Shown here: piece after piece, positions 40,359 through 49,104 of the stretch
How the letters are laid out: each line of letters starts with the position of its first letter
Position numbering within the stretch: the first letter of the stretch is position 1
Assembly (NCBI RefSeq): GCF_002210165.1
Contig: NZ_AQQP01000006.1
Span: 310,001 to 374,000, forward strand
Length of the DNA: 64,000 bases
Source: Phaeobacter sp. 22II1-1F12B
GTDB lineage: Bacteria; Pseudomonadota; Alphaproteobacteria; Rhodobacterales; Rhodobacteraceae
Direction of reading: 5' to 3'
Notes under the pieces: model-generated
Seen by the model: only the letters and a program-made list of their open reading frames with translations
Databases searched by the model: none
Told to the model about the DNA's origin: nothing
Translations under genes and position numbers: made by a program

Positions 40359-41312
40359 TTAATGCGTATTTTCGCCGATTGCAGCCTGTTCGGCAACAGC
40401 TTCGTTCCGGCGCGGCTGAACCAGCATCACACCGGCCAGCACGATGCCAAGCGCCGCCCAGATATAGGGCGAATAGGTTTCCCCAAGGATCTGCATCGCC
40501 CAGAAGACTCCGAACCCCGTCACCACATAGCTGACCTGCACCGCAAAGACCGCGCCCGCCCGGCCCACCAGCCAGACATAGCCCGCATAGACGACAACGT
40601 GGATCAGTGCCGAACCGATCAGCGCCCATTCCGGTGCACCGTAGGGGCGCAGCGGAGAAATGAACTGCCCGGTGGCAAGGGCCAGCGGCAGCGCCATGAT
40701 CGCGCCGACAAGCGAGGCGCCAAAGAGCACGCGGATCGGGTCAAGCCCGGCAGTGCCCCAGCGCGCGACGTAATTGCCCTCAAAGGCGTAAAACAACGGC
40801 GCGACCAGCCCCAGCGGGACCCAGGCCAGCATCGCTGCATCGGGCAGCGACGCATCCGGCAGGATCAAAAGCAGCACACCAGCCAGCCCAGCCAGCAACC
40901 CCAGCAGGCGGCGAGCCGCGAATTTTTCAAGCCCCAGCGCAAGCGCCATCGGAAACGCCAGCATCGGCACCAGCGACAGCAGGATCGACAGAACTCCCGA
41001 TGGCAGATGCGCAATCGCCTGATAAGAGGCAGAGTTCGGAATGATCGTGCCTGCCAGCGCCACGACCAGATAGACCCGCAAAGTATCGCGGTTGAACGGC
41101 AGGCGACGGCGCTGCGCCAGCGATACGGCTCCAAAGGCCACCGTGCCGATCACCAGCTGCCAGAAGATCAGCCCGAAATGCCTGTGTCCGGTGCTGACCG
41201 CGATCTTGCCCAGCGGCTGGGTCAGCCCCCAGCCCGCGCCGATCAGCACCAGCATGCCGGTAAAGAACAGCAGCTCGCGGCGGGGCATGTCGGGCGTGGC
41301 GGGCAGGCTCAT
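40359..41312 (-). CDS. DMT-family (EamA) transporter
   Basis: A 317-residue permease with ten hydrophobic segments in two EamA repeats. The opening GWGLTQPLGKIAVSTG segment and ARWGTAGLDPIRVLFGASLV between the repeats fit exporter-type DMT proteins; the C-terminal FAVQVSYVVTGFGVFWA marks the second repeat. Substrate unknown. Its start overlaps the phosphodiesterase stop by 4 bases. Confidence 0.84.
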   Translation of the reverse strand: MSLPATPDMPRRELLFFTGMLVLIGAGWGLTQPLGKIAVSTGHRHFGLIFWQLVIGTVAFGAVSLAQRRRLPFNRDTLRVYLVVALAGTIIPNSASYQAIAHLPSGVLSILLSLVPMLAFPMALALGLEKFAARRLLGLLAGLAGVLLLILPDASLPDAAMLAWVPLGLVAPLFYAFEGNYVARWGTAGLDPIRVLFGASLVGAIMALPLALATGQFISPLRPYGAPEWALIGSALIHVVVYAGYVWLVGRAGAVFAVQVSYVVTGFGVFWAMQILGETYSPYIWAALGIVLAGVMLVQPRRNEAVAEQAAIGENTH

Positions 41313-42121
41313 GGGGTGGCTTCTTGCAGCCTTCCGCCCACCCGGATCATCGAGATCCGCTCGGCCTTGCCGGTCTTGTCATCGGTTTCGACAAAGACAC
41401 CCGACAGGGTCGCTTCGCCCTCGGCCGGGCTGAACCGTCCCTTGGGCATCCCGGTGATAAAGCGGCGCATCGGCTCGGCCTTATCCATGCCGATGACCGA
41501 ATTGTAATCGCCGCACATGCCCGCATCGCTTTGAAACCCGGTGCCGCCGGGCAAAATCTGCGTATCCGCCGTCGGCACATGGGTATGGGTGCCGACCACA
41601 AGGCTGGCACGCCCGTCGCAGTAATGGCCCATCGCCATCTTTTCCGAGGTCGCCTCGCAATGCATGTCCACCAGCACCGCTGCCGCCTGCCCGCCCAGCG
41701 GATGCGCCTTCAGCACCGGCTCGATGGCGGAAAACGGATCGTCAAAGGCGCGTTTCATGAACACCTGCCCCAGCACCTGCACCACCAGCACCTTTTTGCC
41801 GGATCTCGTCGTGAACAGCCGGTATCCCTTGCCCGGCGCGCTCTTGGCGAAATTGATCGGGCGGATAATACGCGGCTCGGTCTCGATGAACTGCATCATG
41901 TCGCGCTGGTCAAAGGCATGATCGCCCAGCGTCAGGCAATCCGCCCCCGAGTCGAGCAAAAGCTTGGCATGATCGCCGCTCAACCCCATGCCATTGCTGG
42001 AGTTTTCACCGTTTACCACCACAAAGTCGGCGCGCCATTCCTCGCGCAGACGGGGCAGGTTTTCCTGGATGGCCTTGCGCCCGGCGCGGCCCATCACATC
42101 GCCTAGAAAAAGAAGTCTCAT
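41309..42121 (-). CDS. YmdB-like (TIGR00282) metallophosphoesterase
   Basis: A 270-residue calcineurin-like phosphoesterase. Metal-binding motifs are LFLGDVMGRAGRKA (residues 3-16), VNGENSSNGMG, and VGTHTHVPTAD near the C-terminus. The family includes YmdB, a cyclic-nucleotide phosphodiesterase that affects biofilm and motility in Bacillus; substrate in this organism is unknown. ATG 42121 begins the first metal-binding strand, so the in-frame start at 42157 is rejected. It follows the 5-formyl-THF cyclo-ligase gene by 62 bases. Confidence 0.88.
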   Translation of the reverse strand: MRLLFLGDVMGRAGRKAIQENLPRLREEWRADFVVVNGENSSNGMGLSGDHAKLLLDSGADCLTLGDHAFDQRDMMQFIETEPRIIRPINFAKSAPGKGYRLFTTRSGKKVLVVQVLGQVFMKRAFDDPFSAIEPVLKAHPLGGQAAAVLVDMHCEATSEKMAMGHYCDGRASLVVGTHTHVPTADTQILPGGTGFQSDAGMCGDYNSVIGMDKAEPMRRFITGMPKGRFSPAEGEATLSGVFVETDDKTGKAERISMIRVGGRLQEATP

Positions 42122-42183
42122 GAAGAGGTTGGTAAGTGGCGGTTTGAACAAGGACAAGGCCCTTTCGCCACGACGGCGCGTCC

Positions 42184-42744
42184 CTAGCGGCCCGAGAGCG
42201 GCAAAACACCGCTTTCCGTCACGATCATATCAAGCGGTTGATCGGTCGGCTCAAGCGGCAGCGCCTCGGTTTCCTGCGCAGCGTAGGCAAAGCCGATCGC
42301 CAGAACCGGTCCCTTCGCCCGCAGCCCCTCAAGCGTCCGGTCATAAAACCCGCCGCCATAACCCAGCCGCCCGCCCTGCCGGTCAAAGGCAACCAGCGGC
42401 ACGATCAGGATCTCCGGTTCCATCCATGCCTCGACCACCGGGATCTGCGCGCCGAACGGGCCATCCTTCATCTCGCCTTCCGGCTCCCACAGGGAAAACC
42501 GCAGCGCCTGCCCCGCGCCCATGATGACCGGCACGCCAACCGGCCCGTGGGCGGCGGCTTCGGCCATCGCGGGAAGCGGATTGATCTCTGTACGCATCGG
42601 CATATAGCCCGCGAGCGGTACGCCACGATATCCGGCCAGTACTTCGGACAGGTAACCCGACGCGGCATAGGCGCCTGCATGGGCCACGCGGCGCCGCTCG
42701 AACGCCGCCTTGCGCGCGGCGGCTTTCTGTTCTTCCAGCATCAT
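42184..42744 (-). CDS. 5-formyltetrahydrofolate cyclo-ligase
   Basis: A 186-residue enzyme that converts 5-formyl-THF to 5,10-methenyl-THF with ATP, returning folate to one-carbon metabolism. The ATP-binding motif RLGYGGGFYDRTL near residues 127-140 and the N-terminal basic helix (QKAAARKAAFERRRVAHA) match the family. Its start overlaps the mgtE stop by 4 bases, and it precedes the YmdB-like gene, as in many alphaproteobacteria. Confidence 0.93.
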   Translation of the reverse strand: MMLEEQKAAARKAAFERRRVAHAGAYAASGYLSEVLAGYRGVPLAGYMPMRTEINPLPAMAEAAAHGPVGVPVIMGAGQALRFSLWEPEGEMKDGPFGAQIPVVEAWMEPEILIVPLVAFDRQGGRLGYGGGFYDRTLEGLRAKGPVLAIGFAYAAQETEALPLEPTDQPLDMIVTESGVLPLSGR

Positions 42745-44132
42745 AGCAGGTAAATCGAGGCAAAGCCGAGAAAGGCAAAGAACCCAACCACATCCGTGAC
42801 CGTGGTCACGAAAGTGCCCGAGGCAAGCGCCGGGTCGACCTTGAATTTCTCAAGCGCAATCGGAATGACCGTGCCCGCCAGCCCGGCCATGACCAGGTTG
42901 ATGACCATCGCCGCCGCGATCACGATAGCCAGCCTGACCGACCCGAACCAGACCAGCCCGATGATCCCCATGGTCAGCGCAAAGGCCGTGCCGTTGACCA
43001 CGCCGACAAGAACCTCACGCCGGATCACCCGCCAGACGTTCGACCCGGTCAGGTCGCGGGTGGCCAGCGCCCGCACAGCAACCGTCATCGACTGCGTCCC
43101 GGCATTGCCGCCCATCGAGGCCACGATAGGCATCAGCACCGCCAGCGCCACGAATTGCGCGATCACCGCATCGAACTGGGCAATCACCAGCGAGGCAAGG
43201 ATCGCCGTGGCAAGGTTGACCAGCAGCCAAGGAAAGCGGCCCCTGACCGTATCCACAACCCGGTCGGTCAAAGAGCTTTCGCTGACACCGGCAAGCAGCA
43301 GCAGGTCTTCCTCGTGTTCCTCTCCCATCACGATCATCGCGTCGTCGATGGTGATCTGCCCGACCAGACGACCCTCCTGATCGACCACCGGGGCCGAGAT
43401 CAGGTGGTACTGGTTGAACGCATAGGCCACGTCTTCCTCGTCCTGATCAATCGGGATCACGCGGAACATGTCCTCGGTCAGGTCGGCCAGCGCGATTTCC
43501 CGCCGCGCGGCCATGATCCGGCCCAGCGCCACGTTGCCCACCGGATGCAGGCGCGGATCGACAAGGATGATGTGATAGAACTGGTCCGGCAGGTTGTCGT
43601 TGCTGCGCATGTGGTCGATGGCCTGCCCGACATTCCAGTGCTCGGGCATCATCACCACTTCGCGCTGCATCAGACGACCGGCGGATTCCTCCGGGTAGCT
43701 CAGCGCCTGCTGCACCGCGAGCCGGTCGGCATCCGGCAGCGCGCCAAGGATCGCATCCTGTTGCCCCTGCTCAAGGTCCTCGACAAGGTCGACCACATCG
43801 TCGCTGTCCAGCTCACGCACGGCTTCGGCCAGCACATGCGGCGAGAGCAGCGAAATCACCTCTTCGCGCACCGACTCGTCGAGCTCCGAAAGGATTTCCC
43901 CGTCGAATTCGCGGTCGTACAACCGGACAAGCCGAGCCCGGTCATAGGCGTTGATCTGTTCCAGAAGGTCGGCGATGTCAGCCGCGTGCAGCGGCTCCAT
44001 CAGCTCGATCAGCTTTTCGCGGTCGTCGATGTCCACCGCATAGAGAATCGCGGCCACCGTCTTTCGATTGAGGGGGTTGTCCTCCTCTTCGTCCAACAGC
44101 TCCAGTTCCTCTACGTCAGTTTCGGTTTCCAT
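42741..44132 (-). CDS. mgtE: Magnesium transporter MgtE
   Basis: A 463-residue Mg2+ channel/transporter. The N-terminal helical domain (about residues 20-140) and paired CBS domains (about residues 145-270) sense Mg2+. The final 190 residues form five membrane helices with the pore signature MGGNAGTQSMTVAVRALA. ATG 44132 (METETDVEELELLDEEE) gives a normal acidic N-terminus; a longer in-frame start at 44408 gives a Cys/Pro-rich leader and is rejected. It heads a five-gene minus-strand run. Confidence 0.95.
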   Translation of the reverse strand: METETDVEELELLDEEEDNPLNRKTVAAILYAVDIDDREKLIELMEPLHAADIADLLEQINAYDRARLVRLYDREFDGEILSELDESVREEVISLLSPHVLAEAVRELDSDDVVDLVEDLEQGQQDAILGALPDADRLAVQQALSYPEESAGRLMQREVVMMPEHWNVGQAIDHMRSNDNLPDQFYHIILVDPRLHPVGNVALGRIMAARREIALADLTEDMFRVIPIDQDEEDVAYAFNQYHLISAPVVDQEGRLVGQITIDDAMIVMGEEHEEDLLLLAGVSESSLTDRVVDTVRGRFPWLLVNLATAILASLVIAQFDAVIAQFVALAVLMPIVASMGGNAGTQSMTVAVRALATRDLTGSNVWRVIRREVLVGVVNGTAFALTMGIIGLVWFGSVRLAIVIAAAMVINLVMAGLAGTVIPIALEKFKVDPALASGTFVTTVTDVVGFFAFLGFASIYLL

Positions 44133-44256
44133 CGGCGCCCTTTCTTCAATTGCCCGCAACTTAGAAGAAGCTGTCGGTTGGAAACAATGACAATAGCGCA
44201 ATTTACCCGGCCGTCCCGTCCGATTATCCTCGGCCGGAAACCGAGCGGGCAGGATC

Positions 44257-45546
44257 ATGCAGACAGAGACCATTCTCACCGGGCAGGTGCTGTCCTTTAC
44301 CGGCTCTCCCTTTGGGCAGAACCCGGCCGACGCCGCCCGTTTCGATGAGGCCGTCGGCATCGGTGGCGGCCAGATCACCGCGCTTGGCACGCTGGACGCG
44401 CTGCGCACCGCGGCGCCAGAAGCCCGCGTGGAAAACTACGGCGACAAGATCATCATGGCCGGCTTCGTCGATGCCCACGCTCATTACCCGCAGACCGCGA
44501 TCATCGCGAGTTGGGGCAAACGGCTGATCGACTGGCTGAACAGCTATACCTTCCCCGAGGAAATGCGCTTTGGCGATCCGGATTATGCGGGTGAAATCGC
44601 GGCGCGATACCTCGACCTGACGACCGCCAATGGCACCACGAGTGTTGCGACCTATTGCACGATCCATCCCGAAAGCGTCGACGCGATTTTTGCCGAGGCG
44701 CAGAAGCGCGGGCAGAGGATAGTCGCGGGCAAGACCTGCATGGATCGCGACACAGCGCCCGAGGGCCTGCGCGACACCGCACAATCGGCCTATGACGACA
44801 GCCGCGCCCTGCTGACCCGCTGGCATGGGGTGGACCGGCTTTCCTATGCGATCACGCCACGCTTTTCGCCGACCTCGAGCGTCGAACAGCTCGAAGCACT
44901 GGGCGCGCTCTGGGCCGAGCACCCGGACTGCCTGATGCAGACCCATCTTTCCGAGCAGGTGGACGAGATCGAATGGGTTCTGGGCCTTTATCCGCAGGCG
45001 CGCGATTACCTTGATACCTACGAGGCGCATGGCCTGCTTGGGGCGCGCGGGCTCTACGGCCACGCGATCCACCTCGAGCCGCGCGAGCGCGACCGGCTGG
45101 CGGAAACCGGCGCCGCGCTGGTCCATTGCCCCACCTCGAATACTTTCATCGGCTCGGGTCTCTTTGACATGGACGGGCTGATGCAGGCGGGGCAGCAAGT
45201 GGCGCTGGCCACGGATACCGGCGGCGGGTCGTCCTTTTCCATGCTGCGCACCATGGCCGCCGCCTATGAGATCGGCCAGTTGCGGGGCCGCGCGTTGCAC
45301 GCGGCCGAGCTCCTGTGGCTTGCGACCTGCGGCTCGGCCCGCGCACTGCATATGGGTGATTTGATCGGCAATATCGACCCGGGCATGGAGGCGGATCTTG
45401 TGGTGCTGGATTATGGCGCGACGCCTGTGCTCGCCCAGCGCACCGCCCGGGCTGAGGATATCTGGGAGGCGCTGTTCGCGCTGATCATGCTGGGCGATGA
45501 CCGGGCCGTCAGCGACGTCTGGATCGGCGGCAAACGCGTGGCCTGA
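44257..45546 (+). CDS. guaD: Guanine deaminase
   Basis: A 429-residue amidohydrolase converting guanine to xanthine and ammonia. The first zinc motif is DAHAHYPQTAI near residue 71, a further zinc-binding histidine is in HLSEQVDEIEW, and CPTSNTFIGSG and ATDTGGGSSFSM follow as in GuaD. With the 8-oxoguanine deaminase at 46054 it suggests purine base salvage or catabolism. A GCCTCCGGC repeat lies immediately after its stop. Confidence 0.93.
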   Translation: MQTETILTGQVLSFTGSPFGQNPADAARFDEAVGIGGGQITALGTLDALRTAAPEARVENYGDKIIMAGFVDAHAHYPQTAIIASWGKRLIDWLNSYTFPEEMRFGDPDYAGEIAARYLDLTTANGTTSVATYCTIHPESVDAIFAEAQKRGQRIVAGKTCMDRDTAPEGLRDTAQSAYDDSRALLTRWHGVDRLSYAITPRFSPTSSVEQLEALGALWAEHPDCLMQTHLSEQVDEIEWVLGLYPQARDYLDTYEAHGLLGARGLYGHAIHLEPRERDRLAETGAALVHCPTSNTFIGSGLFDMDGLMQAGQQVALATDTGGGSSFSMLRTMAAAYEIGQLRGRALHAAELLWLATCGSARALHMGDLIGNIDPGMEADLVVLDYGATPVLAQRTARAEDIWEALFALIMLGDDRAVSDVWIGGKRVA

Positions 45547-45550
45547 ATGC

Positions 45551-45602
45551 CGCCGCTGACGCGGCGTCAGCCTCCGGCGGGGATATTTTTGACCCAAAGA
45601 AG
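45551..45602. repeat. Hairpin plus GCCTCCGGC-type repeat (copy 5)
   Basis: Five bases after the guaD stop, CGCCGC-TGAC-GCGGCG forms a hairpin (45551-45566), overlapping the alternative stem GCTGACGC-G-GCGTCAGC (45555-45571). The repeat GCCTCCGGCGGGGATATTT then GACCCAAAGAA follows (45570-45602), matching the left arm of copy 1. Its partner arm is absent. Confidence 0.75.
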
Positions 45603-45616
45603 GGCGGATCGGGGTT

Positions 45617-46057
45617 TCAGCAGCCCGGTCGGCCCAGCACCATGACCCATATGTTACCGGTCTGACGGGCAAGCGCGAATTCCGTGACCCGGTCGAGGAG
45701 CATATTGCGCCGGTGCGGCGGGGAGCCTGCCCAGCCCGCCATGACCTCGCCGAGCGAACGCTGCCCTTTCGCGATATTCTCCGCGATGGTGCAATAGGGG
45801 TAACCCATTTCCGTCGCGCGCTGGCCAACGCTGGACCCGTCCGAACCGGTGTGGGAGAAAAAGCCGTTTGCCGCCATGTCGCGGGCGTGGCGCTCCGCCA
45901 CTTGTTGCAGCGTGTCGGATTGCGTCAGGCTCGGCAGGCCTTGGCGAGCGCGGAAATCATTCATCGCTTGTGTGGCGTTGGCGACAGGCTCGGCCTGAGC
46001 TGCACCGGTTGCAAGTGTCGCTGCCATCAGCAGCGAGAGGAGAAGGCGGAGGGTCAT
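45617..46057 (-). CDS. Exported CAP-domain (SCP-like) protein
   Basis: A 146-residue protein with a signal peptide (MTLRLLLSLLMAATLATGAA). The CAP fold is marked by RHARDMAANGFFSHTGSDG, then ENIAKGQ and GSPPHRRNML, the latter with conserved histidine and arginine. Bacterial CAP proteins are extracytoplasmic with mostly unknown function. Its start overlaps the end of the 8-oxoguanine deaminase gene by 4 bases, an unexpected pairing. Confidence 0.85.
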   Translation of the reverse strand: MTLRLLLSLLMAATLATGAAQAEPVANATQAMNDFRARQGLPSLTQSDTLQQVAERHARDMAANGFFSHTGSDGSSVGQRATEMGYPYCTIAENIAKGQRSLGEVMAGWAGSPPHRRNMLLDRVTEFALARQTGNIWVMVLGRPGC

Positions 46058-47394
46058 GCAGTCTCCATCAGTTGTCGGCTCAGCCGGTTCTGGCGCTCGA
46101 CAAGATGCGGCAGGTCCAGTGTCACGAGCTGACCGTCGCGCACGATCTCGCGGCCCTGCACCAGCAGGTCGCGCACCTGCATCGGACCGGCGAGCAGCAG
46201 CGCGGCCGGATCCCAGCTGCCGGCGGAGTCGATGCCCGAGATGTCCCAGATCGCGATATCAGCGCATTTGCCCGGTTCGATCCGGCCGCAATCAGGGCGA
46301 CCCAGCACATCCGCCCCGCCCCGCGTGGCGATTTCCAGCGTTTCGCGTGCGCTCATCGCGTCGGCCCCCAGTGTGACCCGCTGCAGCAGCATCGCCTGCC
46401 GCGCCTCTGCGACGAGATTGCCGGTATCGTTGCTGGCCGAGCCATCGACGCCCAGCCCGACCGGTACGCCCGCATCGCGCATCGCCCGGACCGGCGCGAC
46501 GCCGGAGCCAAGGCGACAGTTCGAACAGGGACAATGGGCGACACCGGTTTTCGAGCGCGCGAAGAGATCGATTTCACCTGCGTCGAGTTTCACACAATGG
46601 GCGTGCCAGACATGCGGCCCGGTCCAGCCGAGTTCTTCGGCATATTGCCCCGGACGGCAGCCAAAATGCGCCTCGCTATAGGCGATGTCCTGATCGTTTT
46701 CCGCCAGATGCGTGTGTAGCATGACCTGCTTGTCCGCCGCCAGAAGGGCCGTGTCGCGCATCAGCTCGCGGCTTACCGAGAAAGGCGAACAGGGCGCAAG
46801 CCCCACCCGGCACATGGAGCCTTCGGCACTGTCGTGAAAGGCATCAACGACGCGGATGCAATCCTCGAGAATGTCACGCTCGGCTTCGATCAGACTGTCG
46901 GGCGGCAGGCCGCCCTTGCTTTCCCCGATGCTCATCGAGCCGCGTGTGGGGTGAAAGCGCAGACCGACCTCGGAGGCAGCGGCGATGGAATCGTCCAGCC
47001 TCGCCCCGTTGGGCATGATGTAGAGGTGATCCGAGCTTAGCGAACAGCCCGACAGCGCAAGTTCCGCCAGCGCCACCTGGGTCGAGACGTGGATCTCCTC
47101 GGGGCCGAGCCGTGCCCAGATCGGGTAGAGCACCTTGAGCCAGTCGAAGAGCAGCGCATCCTGCGCCGCCAGTACCGCGCGGGTCAGGGATTGAAACATG
47201 TGGTGGTGGGTATTGACCAGACCGGGCGTGACCAGACAGCCGCGTGCCGAAATGACCTTACCCTTGGTGGAAAGATCGGTACCGATCTCGGCGATCTGCC
47301 CGCCCCGGATCAGGATATCGGTCCCGGCCAGTTCGCGCCGCTCGCCATCCATGGTCAGCAGCAGACCGGCATCCTTGATCAGTATTTCCTGCAT
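46054..47394 (-). CDS. 8-oxoguanine deaminase (amidohydrolase)
   Basis: A 446-residue amidohydrolase. Metal and substrate motifs include NTHHHMFQSLTR near residue 61, HTHLAENDQD, WHAHCVKLD and the catalytic aspartate in LGVDGSASND. This set fits the 8-oxoguanine deaminase group, which converts the oxidised base to urate; an atrazine-type chlorohydrolase relative is an alternative. Guanine deaminase lies 0.5 kb away on the opposite strand. Confidence 0.85.
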   Translation of the reverse strand: MQEILIKDAGLLLTMDGERRELAGTDILIRGGQIAEIGTDLSTKGKVISARGCLVTPGLVNTHHHMFQSLTRAVLAAQDALLFDWLKVLYPIWARLGPEEIHVSTQVALAELALSGCSLSSDHLYIMPNGARLDDSIAAASEVGLRFHPTRGSMSIGESKGGLPPDSLIEAERDILEDCIRVVDAFHDSAEGSMCRVGLAPCSPFSVSRELMRDTALLAADKQVMLHTHLAENDQDIAYSEAHFGCRPGQYAEELGWTGPHVWHAHCVKLDAGEIDLFARSKTGVAHCPCSNCRLGSGVAPVRAMRDAGVPVGLGVDGSASNDTGNLVAEARQAMLLQRVTLGADAMSARETLEIATRGGADVLGRPDCGRIEPGKCADIAIWDISGIDSAGSWDPAALLLAGPMQVRDLLVQGREIVRDGQLVTLDLPHLVERQNRLSRQLMETA

Positions 47395-47532
47395 TGACGT
47401 CCCCGTGCCAAAGATAATGCCGTCTCATGGAAAACATCCATTGGCACGATCGGAAAACGACGAAGAGATCGCGCATTGGCCATTGATACGCAGCCGGTCC
47501 GGCCGGATCAAGGCAAAGCTCCGGGCGCGAAA

Positions 47533-48333
47533 TCAGGCGGTTGGCGTGTCGCGCAACAGGTCCAGCGCGGCGCGGTGCAATGCCGGGTTCGCCGCCGCAA
47601 GACAGCGCCCGCCTTGATGCGCCGGACCGCCCTCCCAGTCGGTGACTATGCCGCCCGCTGCCTCGATCACCGCGATTGGCGCCTGAATGTCATAGGCGTT
47701 CAGCCCGGCCTCAATCACGAGGTCGATCTGCCCTGCCGCCAGCAGGGCGTAGGCGTAGCAGTCAACGCCATAGCGAGTCAGGCGCACGTTTTCGGCCACC
47801 CGCCGGAACGCATCACCTTCGGCCGGGGTACCGACTTCGGGGAAGGTGGTGAAAAGGATGGCCTCGGCCAGCGTGGCGGTTTCCTTGACGAACAGGTCAC
47901 GCGGCCCCAGCGGGCCGGTCATTCCGGCATGGCCCTGCCCGCCGGAGAAACGCTCACCCGTATAAGGCTGGTCGATCACACCAAGAAAGGGCCCGTTCGC
48001 GTCGCCCAGCGCGATCAGCACGCCCCATGTCGGGGTGCCAGAAATGAAACCACGCGTACCGTCGATAGGGTCAAGCACCCATTGACGTCCGCTGGTGCCC
48101 TGTTGCTGGCCGAATTCCTCGCCAAGGATCGCGTCCTCGGGGCGATGCTCGGCCAGAACCGCGCGCATCGCCTCTTCGGCGGCGCGGTCGGCAATGGTGA
48201 CCGGGTCGAACCCCTCGGTCAGCTTGTTTTCCGCGCTGAGGTGGGCCTGCCGGAAATGCGGCAGAATGGCCTTGCCGGCCGCATCGGCCAGCAAGTGCGC
48301 AACATCCATATCGGTGAGGGCAGCAGAAGTCAT
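47533..48333 (-). CDS. hisN: Inositol monophosphatase family protein, probable histidinol-phosphatase
   Basis: A 266-residue Mg2+-dependent phosphatase. Metal-binding motifs are LGEEFG near residue 65 and DPIDGTRGFISGTPTWG about 20 residues later; the C-terminal region includes YDIQAPIAVIEAAGG. The pattern matches HisN-type histidinol-phosphatases of the IMPase superfamily. The ATG at 48333 has GGAA at proper spacing; an in-frame start at 48348 adds five residues. It follows the XRE gene on the same strand after 42 bases. Confidence 0.85.
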   Translation of the reverse strand: MTSAALTDMDVAHLLADAAGKAILPHFRQAHLSAENKLTEGFDPVTIADRAAEEAMRAVLAEHRPEDAILGEEFGQQQGTSGRQWVLDPIDGTRGFISGTPTWGVLIALGDANGPFLGVIDQPYTGERFSGGQGHAGMTGPLGPRDLFVKETATLAEAILFTTFPEVGTPAEGDAFRRVAENVRLTRYGVDCYAYALLAAGQIDLVIEAGLNAYDIQAPIAVIEAAGGIVTDWEGGPAHQGGRCLAAANPALHRAALDLLRDTPTA

Positions 48334-48375
48334 AGCTTCCACTGCCATCAGCTAGTCCGATATGCAAGCAGAGGC

Positions 48376-48747
48376 TTAGGCGACGTCGCTCAGAACCCGG
48401 GCAAGATCGAACAGGCGGCGCCGCTGATTTTCCGGAATGGCATAATAGGAACGCACGAGATCCAGCGCTTCCTTGTCGCCCATGATATCGGCGGGCATCG
48501 CGTTGCCCTCGACCGGCGCATCGGCCTGATCCTCGATACCTTCGAAGAAGAACGCGACCGGCACGTCCAGTGCTTCGGCGATATCCCAAAGACGGGATGC
48601 GCTGACGCGGTTTGCGCCGGTTTCGTATTTCTGAATCTGTTGAAACTTGATGCCAACCTTTTCGGCCAGCTGCTGCTGTGTCATTCCGATCAGCCAGCGA
48701 CGGTGACGAACGCGCATTCCTACATGCACATCAACCGGGTGAGCCAT
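48376..48747 (-). CDS. XRE-family helix-turn-helix regulator
   Basis: A 123-residue regulator. The HTH occupies about residues 13-67 (GMTQQQLAEKVGIKFQQIQK). The C-terminal half is an acidic linker followed by a helix (LVRSYYAIPENQRRRLFDLA). It resembles short alphaproteobacterial XRE regulators that act in cell-cycle or metabolic control; the regulon is unknown. AAGGAG precedes the start at 8 bases. Confidence 0.88.
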   Translation of the reverse strand: MAHPVDVHVGMRVRHRRWLIGMTQQQLAEKVGIKFQQIQKYETGANRVSASRLWDIAEALDVPVAFFFEGIEDQADAPVEGNAMPADIMGDKEALDLVRSYYAIPENQRRRLFDLARVLSDVA

Positions 48748-49104
48748 CCCATATTCTCCTTACCACACTTATTACATACAGGTCTGGCATCTAAAGGAAC
48801 CACCCCCGCATGGTCGGGTAAAAATTCGTGCAAGATGTACGACTTTCTTCCCAGTCAACGCCCCCCTCTGTACCCCATGAGGACATCATAGGGGCGAAAC
48901 ATAAGGTATACTGCGCATTTATCAAGGAAGTTGAGCCGCTATGCACGACACGACCTGATGCGGTGGATGCTATTCCCGTTTCGTTGCCAAACATTTACTC
49001 TTTAACAAGGACCCTGGATAACCGTCAGCCCGTTGCCGTTCATGGCAAATGTATGGCACAGCCAAAGCCGCCCGTCTGCAACCAAAAGAGAAGCGTTTCG
49101 CCCG
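48748..49104. other. Divergent intergenic region, XRE regulator / quinone oxidoreductase
   Basis: 357 bases, noticeably more A+T-rich than the genes on either side. I see no supported gene and no terminator-like hairpin. It probably contains promoters for both divergent genes, but no -35/-10 pair is convincing. Confidence 0.4.
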
